The notes beneath the pieces were generated by a model. The model made no database searches. It saw only the letters and a program-made list of their open reading frames with translations, and was not told the origin of the DNA. Shown piece by piece: positions 1-7,604 of a stretch of DNA of 8,137 nt (positions are counted from its first letter, which is position 1; each line of letters begins with the position of its first letter). Location of the stretch: the NCBI GenBank assembly GCA_047639315.1, contig JBLINQ010000197.1, forward strand, positions 1-8,137. The letters run 5' to 3'. The stretch comes from S139-23 sp047639315 (GTDB lineage Bacteria; Planctomycetota; GCA-002687715; DRQF01). The position numbers were made by a program, and so were the translations under genes.

Positions 1-1
1 T

Positions 2-2881
2 TACTTCGAGGATGATTCGAATGACGGGGCCAAGCCCCTTTCACATTACCTGGAAATGTGGCCTGATCATGAAGACTTGATCGCCAGAGAATTCCTCAAT
101 CTGCAAAACGGCATAGTCGAATCAGTCGAGATGCACGATCTTGATGCCGACAGTAAGACCCTCGGGCCATACTCCTTAGACCGCGAGATTGGCCGGGGAG
201 GGCAGGGTCTTGTTTACAAAGCCATCGACTCAAGGCTTGGCCGTGTTGTGGCTCTTAAAGTGCTCACGGGTTTAGGCCCAGGAGCAGAGAAACAAATCGT
301 TCGGTTTCGCCGAGAAGCCGAAGTGGCAGCTCGCCTGGATCATCCCGGCATCTGCGGTGTTCACGACGCCGGTGTGGAAGATGGCGTTCCCTATATCGCC
401 ATGCGCTACGTTAGCGGCGAGTCCCTCGCTCAGCGCCTCAGTAGATCGAAGGCAACCAGCAATGGCGATACTGGCGAGTCCATTGGCTTCCTCGACTTGA
501 CGGAGATGGGCACAGATGGTGACGGTGAGGAGATTCACCCACAAGTCGAATCTACGACCGACGTAAGTATGACCAAGAGTCAACTCGATGCGACCTTGAG
601 AGTGTTCGAGAAGACTGCTCGCGCTCTGCATGCCGCTCACGAAGCAGGGGTGATTCACCGCGACGTCAAACCTGGTAACATCATGGTCACCGACGAAGGC
701 GAACCTGTGGTCCTTGACTTTGGTTTGGCGCACGATGACTCTGAAGACATGCCGTCTCTCACACAGACCGGAGATTTCTTCGGCACACCGGCTTATATGT
801 CGCCCGAGCAAATCGCAGGGCAACGCATTCATTTGGACGCCAGGTCTGACGTCTATTCCTTAGGCGTCACTCTCTATGAAAGCTTGGTACTACGACGTCC
901 ATTTGAAGCACCAACCCGCGAAGGTCTCTATCAGGCCATTATGACCAAAGAGGCGCCAGATCCCAGACGACTGAACCGCTCCATCTCGAAAGATCTGAAG
1001 ATCGTCTTAGAGTGTGTGCTCGAGAAAGACCGCGACAAGCGCTATCAGTCGGCATTGGCATTCGCTGATGACCTGGCAGCTGTCAGAGAGCTTCGTCCGA
1101 TTGCCGCCAACCCGATTGGTCCAGTGGGGCGGATAGCACGCTGGGCCAAGCGCAAACCAGTGCGTGCGACTTTCGCAGCTGCACTTATCATCGGCGTACC
1201 TCTCATCACTGGGCTTGCTGGATACATCCTTGCGAACTTGCCCAATATTGAAGCCCAAGAGCAAGCGATTCTGGATGAGAAAACTGAACACGATCTCGAG
1301 CGTGGATTTTTTGAGCTCTACAGGGGAGACAAGAGAAAGGCCCCAGCTTACTTCGAAAGCGCTTTGGAGCGAACTCCCGATTCGGTTGGCGCTGCAGCTG
1401 GTTCTGCGGTGGCCTACCTGATGCTGAAGGAGCCGGAGTCAGCCCTCCGTACTCTAGAGAAAGTAGAGGAAAGCCTTTCTGAGCCCAGAGTTCTCTATTC
1501 GTTGAAGGCCGACGTCCTTGCGAAACTTGATCGTGAAGACGAGGCCCAGAAGGCTCGAAAAGTGGCACTACCTCCCCAGAGTGCAGTGACCTGGTTCTTA
1601 GAAGGTTTGCGAATTTGGAACAATGGCAAAGTCGCCGGGGCACGATGGCCACTCAAAGATGTTCGACTCCGGGCAGCGGCCATGATGAGACGGGCAGTGA
1701 ACTCAAGTCCAAGTGCTCGACGCGCTTATCACATCATGCTCGCCGTCATGATCCGCGAAGATGCCAGTAGAGAAGAGTGCGTTGGACTTGCGGAAGCGAT
1801 GGAAAAACTTTGGCAAGATGAATACTCGATCTACTTTTGGAGTGCGATGTGTACGGAATTCACGGCCCCTGAACGAAGCGCTATCGCCTTCCAATCCGCT
1901 GCCAAGATAAGGCCAGAATCCTCGGTTGCATATGGCAATGCTGGAAATTCATTCTGGAACTTGGGGCAGCCGAAAGAGGCCATTCCCCTGCTCGAGAAAG
2001 CAATTGAAATGGGCCACACCTTTGGAGGGTTCTACGAAACCTTGGCCGATTGCTATCTCCAGGTAGGAGATTGGGCAAAGGTAGAGAAGGTCTGCCAAAA
2101 AGGTTTTGGTCAAAATTGCTCTGCGGACGCCAAGGCGAAACTTCACGAAATGTTGGGCGCTGCTCTTCATATCATGGGCCGAAATGCGGAATCAGCTGAC
2201 CAATTCAAACTGCTTGAGAAGACATGCCGTTCCCGTATGGAATCCACTCATGACCGCATAGAGGGAGCCTCACTACGAAGTTACCTCTCGTGGATTCTCT
2301 TGCAGCGTGGGCAGAAAAACGAAGCCATTAGTCTCCTTGAGGATGCAGTTGGTCTGGAGCCAACCAACTCAAGATATCTCGCTGAACTTGGATACGTTTA
2401 TCTCTTTGACGGGCAAGAGAAGTTGGCCGAATCAAAGTACATAGAGGCTCTCAGCATCAATAAAGACGAGCAAGCTGCTCACTTGATGCTGGGGTACATT
2501 CAGCATGGTCGGGGAGAGATCAAAAAGGCAGAGCAACATTTCGCGGCGTTGCAGAGTGGTCCCATGAATTGGGAGAACATGATTAACCAGCGAAGTCGGG
2601 ACTGGATTCGTGGTATCGATCCGCCGAGCGAAGCGAACGATCACCGGGTACATGTGGAGGCCTCGTACGCGGTGCTTTCCACTCATAGTAAGAACGCAGT
2701 GAGCCTCGACCTTCTGGCAACAATCGAGTTCATGCAAGGCAAGTTAGACGACGCAATCAAGCACCAGGAATTACTCCTCACCTTGATGAATGAAAAAGAT
2801 GTGGACGATCTCAAGTTTGCCACCGCCCAATCGAATCTCGAGAAGTACAAGAGGTCGAAGCCGAGTGAGGAAGGCAAGTGA
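2..2881 (+). CDS. Membrane-anchored serine/threonine protein kinase with C-terminal TPR repeats (5' partial)
   Basis: Transfers phosphate from ATP to Ser/Thr of partner proteins; signalling role at the cytoplasmic membrane. Residues are counted from the ATG at 56. The kinase domain is about 39-345: Gly-loop G46-R-G-G-Q-G51, ATP lysine K68 (VALK), alpha-C E87, catalytic HRD 201-203 followed by K205 and N208, DFG 221-223, activation-segment GTPAYMSPE 243-251, alpha-F D265. All catalytic residues are present, so it should be active. An acidic insert (about 132-173) interrupts the domain. One hydrophobic helix (about 372-394) follows basic residues, placing the kinase inside and the C-terminus outside. 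The rest is helical, with TPR-like units at about 413-475, 621-727, 738-835 and 885-915. The ATG at 56 is probably not the true start: the frame is open to base 2, and the 18 upstream codons plus MWP align with residues 20-40 of the downstream paralogue. The stop overlaps the next gene by 4 bases. TPRs probably bind a partner or signal (inference). Confidence 0.95.
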   Translation, partial: YFEDDSNDGAKPLSHYLEMWPDHEDLIAREFLNLQNGIVESVEMHDLDADSKTLGPYSLDREIGRGGQGLVYKAIDSRLGRVVALKVLTGLGPGAEKQIVRFRREAEVAARLDHPGICGVHDAGVEDGVPYIAMRYVSGESLAQRLSRSKATSNGDTGESIGFLDLTEMGTDGDGEEIHPQVESTTDVSMTKSQLDATLRVFEKTARALHAAHEAGVIHRDVKPGNIMVTDEGEPVVLDFGLAHDDSEDMPSLTQTGDFFGTPAYMSPEQIAGQRIHLDARSDVYSLGVTLYESLVLRRPFEAPTREGLYQAIMTKEAPDPRRLNRSISKDLKIVLECVLEKDRDKRYQSALAFADDLAAVRELRPIAANPIGPVGRIARWAKRKPVRATFAAALIIGVPLITGLAGYILANLPNIEAQEQAILDEKTEHDLERGFFELYRGDKRKAPAYFESALERTPDSVGAAAGSAVAYLMLKEPESALRTLEKVEESLSEPRVLYSLKADVLAKLDREDEAQKARKVALPPQSAVTWFLEGLRIWNNGKVAGARWPLKDVRLRAAAMMRRAVNSSPSARRAYHIMLAVMIREDASREECVGLAEAMEKLWQDEYSIYFWSAMCTEFTAPERSAIAFQSAAKIRPESSVAYGNAGNSFWNLGQPKEAIPLLEKAIEMGHTFGGFYETLADCYLQVGDWAKVEKVCQKGFGQNCSADAKAKLHEMLGAALHIMGRNAESADQFKLLEKTCRSRMESTHDRIEGASLRSYLSWILLQRGQKNEAISLLEDAVGLEPTNSRYLAELGYVYLFDGQEKLAESKYIEALSINKDEQAAHLMLGYIQHGRGEIKKAEQHFAALQSGPMNWENMINQRSRDWIRGIDPPSEANDHRVHVEASYAVLSTHSKNAVSLDLLATIEFMQGKLDDAIKHQELLLTLMNEKDVDDLKFATAQSNLEKYKRSKPSEEGK
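2867..2874 (+). promoter_or_regulatory. Ribosome binding site and GTGA overlap of the second kinase gene
   Basis: GAGGAAGG lies inside the last codons of the first kinase gene, 3 bases before the GTG at 2878; its AGGA core is 6 bases from that start. The GTG overlaps the TGA stop (2879-2881) in the sequence GTGA. This decides the start of the downstream gene and indicates translational coupling, so the two proteins are probably made in linked amounts. Confidence 0.75.
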
Positions 2882-4137
2882 GAGATCCCAGCCCTTCTTC
2901 AATCGAAAACGTTGTTGAGCACTTTCGTCTTCAGTACGAAGAAGACCGTGCCAATGGGCGTTCGCGATCGTTGAGGCAGTATGTTGGCATGTGGCCCGCG
3001 TTCAACAAGTGGATTGCGCAGGCCTATTCGGGATTGGAGTCTGCGAACAAGGGCAAGTCGGGTGCTGCAGCAAATCAATCAAGTGAAACATTGAACTCGA
3101 CTTCGTCTACGACTCTGGCCGCTGCAACCAACGGTAGGCTCAATAGGGTGGGAGACTTCAAGATTGTTCGAGAGATTGAACGGGGGAGTCACGCCGTTGT
3201 CTACTTGGCCACTCAGGTCCGCACTGGGGCGGAAGTGGCACTTAAGGTCCTTAAGAAACACAATCGATGGACGAAGAGTGATTCGGCGCTCTTTCAAGTC
3301 AGGGCGGCAGCCGTCAACGAGATGAATGACCCAGGTCTTTGCCACGTCCATGAATCTGGCATCGACGGTTCAATCTCTTATGTCTCCATGGACATCGTCG
3401 AGGGGCCAGATCTGGCCCAGAGAATCAAATGGGCCAAGGGGCGAGTCCTGGGCGGATTGACCTGTGATTTCATCGAACTCCTGACACTTCGAGACGAACG
3501 AAAGTTGGGAACCAAGAAGAACAAAAACACACGTTGCAAGAAACAGCCGAGGCAAAAGCAGCTCGAAGCGATTCTCAAGTTCTTTGAAGCGGCAGCACGG
3601 TCGCTGCAAGTTGGCCACGAATCCGGATTCCTACATGGCAATTTGAAGCCTTCCAATATCATGATCGGATCTGATTTCCGACCTGTTCTTGTGGACTACG
3701 GCCTGTGTCCATCTGGGCCGGCGGAGGTTTCAGGTGACAGCAAGCTCGACCAAAACTTTGGCACCCTGCCATACATGGCGCCGGAACAAGCCGAGTTTGG
3801 CAGAAGCCGGATGAATGAGTGCTCCGAGGTCTACTCCTTGGCGGTTTGCCTTTTCGAGGTCATCACTCTGACTTTGCCTCACGCGGCTCCAACAGTTGAA
3901 GGACTTTCTCGAGCCATCGGCTCCAAGGCAGCTCCTGACCCCTGCAAGATCGACGCCACGATCCCAAGGGAGTTGGGAGACGTACTTCGGCTTGCGTTGA
4001 CGAAGGATCCGGCCAAGCGCTACAGAACAGCGGAAGAGTTCGCAAATGACCTTTCGGCACTCCGTTACCGCCGCCCAACCCGAGCTGCTGCTCCGGGTTT
4101 CTTTCGTTCATTACGCAGACACCTACGACCGCGATAG
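2878..4137 (+). CDS. Serine/threonine kinase-like protein, predicted pseudokinase
   Basis: A 419-residue paralogue of the upstream kinase. An N-terminal module (about 10-53) shares the Y-x-ED-x2-N-x5-L-x2-Y-x2-MWP pattern with its neighbour. The kinase-like domain is about 93-398. It keeps the ATP lysine K123 (VALK), K257, N260, the DFG Asp as DYG (273-275), APE (301-303) and the late R381. It has lost key residues: the Gly-loop reads I-E-R-G-S-H-A-V (first and third Gly replaced), the alpha-C Glu aligns with R142, HRD is HGN (253-255, so catalytic Asp is Asn), and the alpha-F Asp is E317. Phosphotransfer is therefore unlikely, though nucleotide binding may remain. A strongly basic insert (205-227) sits where the neighbour has an acidic one. 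The protein ends with a basic tail about where the neighbour begins its membrane helix, and it has no TPRs. It starts with GTG. It probably acts as an allosteric partner, scaffold or decoy for the upstream kinase (inference). Confidence 0.9.
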   Translation: MRDPSPSSIENVVEHFRLQYEEDRANGRSRSLRQYVGMWPAFNKWIAQAYSGLESANKGKSGAAANQSSETLNSTSSTTLAAATNGRLNRVGDFKIVREIERGSHAVVYLATQVRTGAEVALKVLKKHNRWTKSDSALFQVRAAAVNEMNDPGLCHVHESGIDGSISYVSMDIVEGPDLAQRIKWAKGRVLGGLTCDFIELLTLRDERKLGTKKNKNTRCKKQPRQKQLEAILKFFEAAARSLQVGHESGFLHGNLKPSNIMIGSDFRPVLVDYGLCPSGPAEVSGDSKLDQNFGTLPYMAPEQAEFGRSRMNECSEVYSLAVCLFEVITLTLPHAAPTVEGLSRAIGSKAAPDPCKIDATIPRELGDVLRLALTKDPAKRYRTAEEFANDLSALRYRRPTRAAAPGFFRSLRRHLRPR

Positions 4138-4419
4138 GAAACACGCACAGTGTCGAAGGAACATTATCGGGTCGCCGAGCCACAGCCTCCGAGAATCTTG
4201 GACCTCTTGTTTTCTGGAATTCCAGAAATGGCATGCGTCATCACGCGTAAACCCGCGTCGATACGCAACTGCTTGCGAAGCTTCGGATGAGCAGTATCAT
4301 CACACATAACTAAGTTTGAACTCAGAGTTTGAAGGCTCTTTGAAGTCCTTGGTTCGACTGCTTCACACCGACGATGTCATAAGTTACGTCTGAGTTCGGC
4401 TGAAACTGAACAGCCGTTT
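4138..4419. other. Non-coding 3' region after the pseudokinase gene
   Basis: No convincing gene is seen here. An open frame across 4046-4309 runs out of frame through the end of the pseudokinase gene and has no domain-like features. The stretch holds an 18-bp palindrome (4211-4228, listed separately) and two close direct copies of AGTTTGAA near 4313-4335. No T-rich terminator directly follows the pseudokinase stop; termination probably occurs at the hairpin near 4472-4507. Confidence 0.5.
4211..4228. repeat. Perfect 18-bp palindrome
   Basis: TTTCTGGAATTCCAGAAA is fully self-complementary with no loop; the flanking pair (T/T) breaks symmetry. It begins 73 bases after the pseudokinase stop. 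It has no T-run after it, so it does not look like a terminator. A dyad of this form is typical of a homodimeric protein binding site, but no regulator can be named. Confidence 0.6.
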
Positions 4420-4445
4420 CTCAACAATGGTGAGCCATTGTTGAG
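4420..4445. repeat. Inverted repeat: 11-bp stem, 4-base loop
   Basis: CTCAACAATGG (4420-4430) and CCATTGTTGAG (4435-4445) are perfect complements around the loop TGAG. No T-tract follows on either strand. It lies just before the main terminator on the plus strand, so it may be an upstream helper hairpin, an mRNA 3'-end stabiliser or a protein site. Confidence 0.65.
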
Positions 4446-4471
4446 GTCAAGTCTTGTATCGCCAACTCAAC

Positions 4472-4507
4472 AAGAAAGCCCCAGACTGCAAGGCCTGGGG
4501 CTTTCTT
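4472..4507. terminator. Bidirectional intrinsic terminator between convergent genes
   Basis: AAGAAAGCCCCAG (4472-4484) pairs perfectly with CTGGGGCTTTCTT (4495-4507) across a 10-base loop. The stem has a GC-rich core and A-rich and T-rich ends, so it can act for the plus-strand kinase pair (read into CTTTCTTCGTTCGTTC) and for the minus-strand FG-GAP gene whose stop is at 4587-4589. Placement between two converging genes supports this. Confidence 0.85.
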
Positions 4508-4544
4508 CGTTCGTTCGGGAACGGTCTCTTTGTCATGTCTATGC

Positions 4545-4575
4545 GCCGGAGAGATTTACCTGGTTCGGTACTCTT
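4545..4575 (-). repeat. 31-base repeat, copy 3 (inverted relative to copies 1 and 2)
   Basis: Read on the minus strand this begins AAGAGTACCGAACCAGG and ends CGGC. It matches bases 8021-8051 of the plus strand at 30 of 31 positions, 26 of them consecutive. It lies between the terminator and the stop codon of the FG-GAP gene, so it is probably transcribed in that gene's 3' untranslated region. The inner sequence has a short dyad, TACC-N6-GGTA. Confidence 0.85.
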
Positions 4576-4586
4576 CCGTATGGCCG

Positions 4587-7500
4587 TTAGAGGACGGTCA
4601 CATCCACAGCATTGGACATGAAGAACTGACCCATTGGGTTCATGACGCATTGGAATCGCGTGAGGAATCCTGGGGGGAAGATGGGCGATAGCTGGTAACT
4701 AACGAAGCCTGTTCCCGCCGCGCCACAGAAGAACTGTGCATGGTGAAATGAAGTGGCAAACTGATTGAAGTCACCAAAGACACCGATTGCACCAGGAAGA
4801 CCGTTTCCGCCGATTGGCAAGAGTCCAATATCAAACTGACCAACACCTGGGAAACTCAAGACCGCGTCGTTCTGCGGACCAAACAAGCAGATAACGCCGG
4901 TGAATGGAACACCGCCCCAACTGAACGTGATTGGGCCACCTGCCGACACGGTAGCCGCGTACGGGCCATTGGCTGCCGAGATGACAACTCCAGAGTCAGT
5001 TGCTAAACCACGGCTATTCGTAGCACCGTTGATGTCGAAAACGGCCTTGCCAGGCTGAGGAGCTTGTCCAATCGTATCGACAAGAGGCACAAAATTGCTC
5101 GTGTAAACCCGCGCGGTTCCTGAGCCGATCCCGTTGTTGTCATCAAGAGGGGCCCCGACAACAATGTCATCCAAACCATCGCCATTAGCATCTCCTGCAG
5201 AACTTACACTGGAACCGAACCGATCAGCTTGCGAGTCTCCATTGATAGTCCTCAGAATGCTGCCATCGAAACCAGAAATCACGGTTGCACTTCCTGAATC
5301 GATGCCGTTGGTGTCGGCAAGGAGGGCACCAACAACGACGTCATCAAACCCGTCCCCATTGACATCTCCGGAACCACTCACTGCCGACCCAAACTGGTCA
5401 CCAGCTGATTCCCCGTCACGGTTATGAAGAACGCTGCCGTTCAATCCAGAAAAGACTGTGGCGCTGCCCGAATCGATTCCGTTGTTGTCATCCAAAAGTG
5501 AGCCAACAATGAAGTCATCAAAACCATCGCCATTGACATCGCCCGCGCCGCTCACAGATGTTCCGAATAAGTCGCCAGCTGAAGCCCCGTCAAGGCTATG
5601 AAGAGTGCTGCCGTCCATTCCAGAAAAGACCGTGGCATTGCCTGAATCGATTCCGTTGTTGTCGTCTAATTCAGTGCCAACAATGAAATCATCAAAACCA
5701 TCGCCATTGACATCGCCCGCGCCGCTCACCCTTCTACCGAAGAAATCTGAAGCTGAATTCCCGTCGATACTGTAGAGGGTGCTGCCATCCAAGCCAGAAA
5801 AGACTGTGATGCTGCCTGATGCAGAGCCGTTGTTATCATCTCCATGAGCGCCAACAATGAAATCATCAAAACCATCACCATTGACATCGCCTGCGCCGCT
5901 CACACTTCGACCGAACCTGTCTAACGCTGAATCTCCATTGAAGCTATGAAGGACGCTGCCATCTTGGCCAGAAAAAACAGTGGCACTGCCGGAGCTGTTG
6001 CCGGTGTTGTCATCACGGTATGCGCCAACAACAACATCGGCAAAGCCATCCCCATTGACATCTCCTGAGCCGCTCACGCTGAAGCCGAACTCGTCGAGGT
6101 CTGAATCCCCTTCGAAGAGGTAGAGAACGCTGCCATCTAAACCTGAAAAGACCGTAGCACTCCCGGATTGGATTCCGTTGTTGACGTCATTGGGGGTGCC
6201 AACAATAACATCATCAAACCCGTCCCCGTTTACATCTCCAGCATCACTGACAGATGTGCCCAAACTGGCTGATATGGAATCCCCATCGAAACTGTAGAGG
6301 CACGAGAGTGGTGCCTTCGTGTAAAACACACGAACGCTTCCTGAACTGGCGCCGTTGTTGTCGTCGCCGGGTGCGCCAACGGCAATGTCATCTAAGCCAT
6401 CGCCATTGATATCGCCAACGCCACACACCGAGCTGCCAAACCGGTCTAACGCTGAATCTCCATCGAAGCTATTGAGAACGCTTCCATCTTGGCCGGAGAA
6501 GACGGTGGCATTGCCAGAATCGGGCCCGTTGTTGTCGGCACGACGTGCGCCGACAACGAGATCATCGAATCCATCCCCGTTGACATCTCCGGCATCGCTT
6601 ACAGAGCTTCCGAACTTCTCTCCAGCCAAAGTGCCGTCGAAGCTATGAAGAACGCTGCCATCTTGGCCAGAAAAGACCGTGGCATTGCCGGAATCGACAC
6701 CGTTATTGTCATCACCTTGCGCGCCAACAACAATGTCATCAAAACCATCGTCATTGACGTCTCCTGCGCCGCTCACGGAAATACCGAAGATATCCCCTGC
6801 TGAATCCCCATCGAGGCTATGAAGAATGCTGCCGTCCAATCCGGAGAAGACAGTGGCGTTGCCTGAGCTAGACCCAGTGTTGTCGTCGAAAGGTGCGCCG
6901 ACAACAAGGTCATCAAAGTTATCGCCATTGACGTCTCCAGCGCCGCTCACTGAAACGCCAAGCTGGTCACCCGCATTGCTCCCGTCGAAACTGAAGAGCA
7001 CGCTGCCGTCCAATCCAGAGAAGACTGTGGCACTACCTGAATTGCCTCCGTTAGGGTCGTCACGGCTTGCGCCAACAATAATATCACCAAATCCGTCGCC
7101 ATTGACATCGCCGGCACCACTGACTGAGGATCCGAAGAAATCTCCCACTGAACTCCCGTTGAAAGTATGAAGAATACTGCCATCCTGGCCTGAAAAGACC
7201 GTGGCACTCCCGGATTCGGCTCCGTTGTTGTCATCTCGGTGTGCGCCAACAATCAGATCATCAAAACCGTCGCCATTGACGTCTCCAGCGCCGTCCACTG
7301 ACACGCCGAATTCGTCACCCGCACTCATCCCGTCGAAGGTATAAAGAATGGTGCCGTCTTTGCCTGAAAAAACACGCGCGCTACCTGAATCGACGCCGTT
7401 GTTGTCGTCACGAAGCGCTCCCACGACGATATCATCAAAACCATCTCCATTGACATCACCGGCATTCCCGACCTGACCGAAGTCATCCGCTGCCGAATCC

Positions 7501-7604
7501 CCGTTGAAGGTGTAGGTGCTGGGGATTTGGCCCTGACAAATGAGTGTCAACATGAGACCACTGAAACAGAACAAAAGAGTTCTTTTGAATTTAGATATGA
7601 GCAT
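4587..7604 (-). CDS. Secreted FG-GAP repeat protein with two predicted seven-bladed beta-propellers
   Basis: A 1005-residue exported protein. The chosen start (ATG at 7602-7604) gives a clean Sec signal peptide: basic n-region LISKFKR, hydrophobic core about 9-22, likely cleavage after CQG (25). The frame continues upstream to an ATG at 7760, but that would bury the signal under 52 polar residues. A weak GGA lies about 8 bases before the chosen start. Residues 31-841 are 14 tandem FG-GAP units of 57-59 residues, each with FG/LG, a Ca2+-binding-type loop DxNGDGxxD, a VVGA-like strand and usually ATVFSGxDGS. Units 7 and 14 lack the SGxDGS end, marking two sets of seven. Residues 842-1005 form a Gly-rich, beta-rich C-terminal domain with three Cys, ending SNAVDVTVL, resembling tails of exported planctomycete proteins. 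FG-GAP propellers of integrins bind Ca2+ and protein ligands; here a surface adhesion or binding role is inferred. Partner unknown. Confidence 0.93.
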   Translation of the reverse strand: MLISKFKRTLLFCFSGLMLTLICQGQIPSTYTFNGDSAADDFGQVGNAGDVNGDGFDDIVVGALRDDNNGVDSGSARVFSGKDGTILYTFDGMSAGDEFGVSVDGAGDVNGDGFDDLIVGAHRDDNNGAESGSATVFSGQDGSILHTFNGSSVGDFFGSSVSGAGDVNGDGFGDIIVGASRDDPNGGNSGSATVFSGLDGSVLFSFDGSNAGDQLGVSVSGAGDVNGDNFDDLVVGAPFDDNTGSSSGNATVFSGLDGSILHSLDGDSAGDIFGISVSGAGDVNDDGFDDIVVGAQGDDNNGVDSGNATVFSGQDGSVLHSFDGTLAGEKFGSSVSDAGDVNGDGFDDLVVGARRADNNGPDSGNATVFSGQDGSVLNSFDGDSALDRFGSSVCGVGDINGDGLDDIAVGAPGDDNNGASSGSVRVFYTKAPLSCLYSFDGDSISASLGTSVSDAGDVNGDGFDDVIVGTPNDVNNGIQSGSATVFSGLDGSVLYLFEGDSDLDEFGFSVSGSGDVNGDGFADVVVGAYRDDNTGNSSGSATVFSGQDGSVLHSFNGDSALDRFGRSVSGAGDVNGDGFDDFIVGAHGDDNNGSASGSITVFSGLDGSTLYSIDGNSASDFFGRRVSGAGDVNGDGFDDFIVGTELDDNNGIDSGNATVFSGMDGSTLHSLDGASAGDLFGTSVSGAGDVNGDGFDDFIVGSLLDDNNGIDSGSATVFSGLNGSVLHNRDGESAGDQFGSAVSGSGDVNGDGFDDVVVGALLADTNGIDSGSATVISGFDGSILRTINGDSQADRFGSSVSSAGDANGDGLDDIVVGAPLDDNNGIGSGTARVYTSNFVPLVDTIGQAPQPGKAVFDINGATNSRGLATDSGVVISAANGPYAATVSAGGPITFSWGGVPFTGVICLFGPQNDAVLSFPGVGQFDIGLLPIGGNGLPGAIGVFGDFNQFATSFHHAQFFCGAAGTGFVSYQLSPIFPPGFLTRFQCVMNPMGQFFMSNAVDVTVL
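5082..6296 (-). repeat. FG-GAP units 8-14 (predicted second beta-propeller)
   Basis: Seven units of about 174 bases within the FG-GAP gene: 6296-6123, 6122-5949, 5948-5775, 5774-5601, 5600-5427, 5426-5253 and 5252-5082. All keep the D, N and D positions of the DxNGD calcium loop. The last unit ends ARVYTSNFVPL, without SGxDGS. Neighbouring units 11 and 12 share a 41-base identical stretch (5515-5555 and 5689-5729), exactly one unit apart, suggesting recent duplication or gene conversion. Confidence 0.88.
6297..7514 (-). repeat. FG-GAP units 1-7 (predicted first beta-propeller)
   Basis: Seven units: 7514-7344, 7343-7170, 7169-6996, 6995-6822, 6821-6648, 6647-6474 and 6473-6297. The calcium loop varies slightly in unit 4 (DVNGDNFDD) and unit 5 (DVNDDGFDD). 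Unit 7 ends VRVFYTKAPLSCL, lacking SGxDGS, and is the only unit with cysteines (SSVCGVG and PLSCL). Confidence 0.88.

Noticed and set aside
272..832. A 186-codon minus-strand open frame inside the first kinase gene.
   Set aside because: It lies wholly antisense to the conserved kinase domain and encodes no recognisable domain.
4535..4621. Short plus-strand frame through repeat copy 3 (contains RRDLPGSVL), echoed by a minus-strand frame through copy 1; faintly like the N-terminus of IS200-like/REP-associated transposases.
   Set aside because: The frames are very short, lack catalytic motifs, overlap the FG-GAP gene end, and the resemblance follows from the shared DNA repeat. The two tandem copies are read in different frames because 31 is not a multiple of 3.
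6355..7170. Several plus-strand open frames (and similar ones at 5134-5427) with repeated Ser/Pro-rich peptides.
   Set aside because: They are antisense shadows of the FG-GAP repeats; their periodic peptides mirror the 174-base unit and they have no own start signals.
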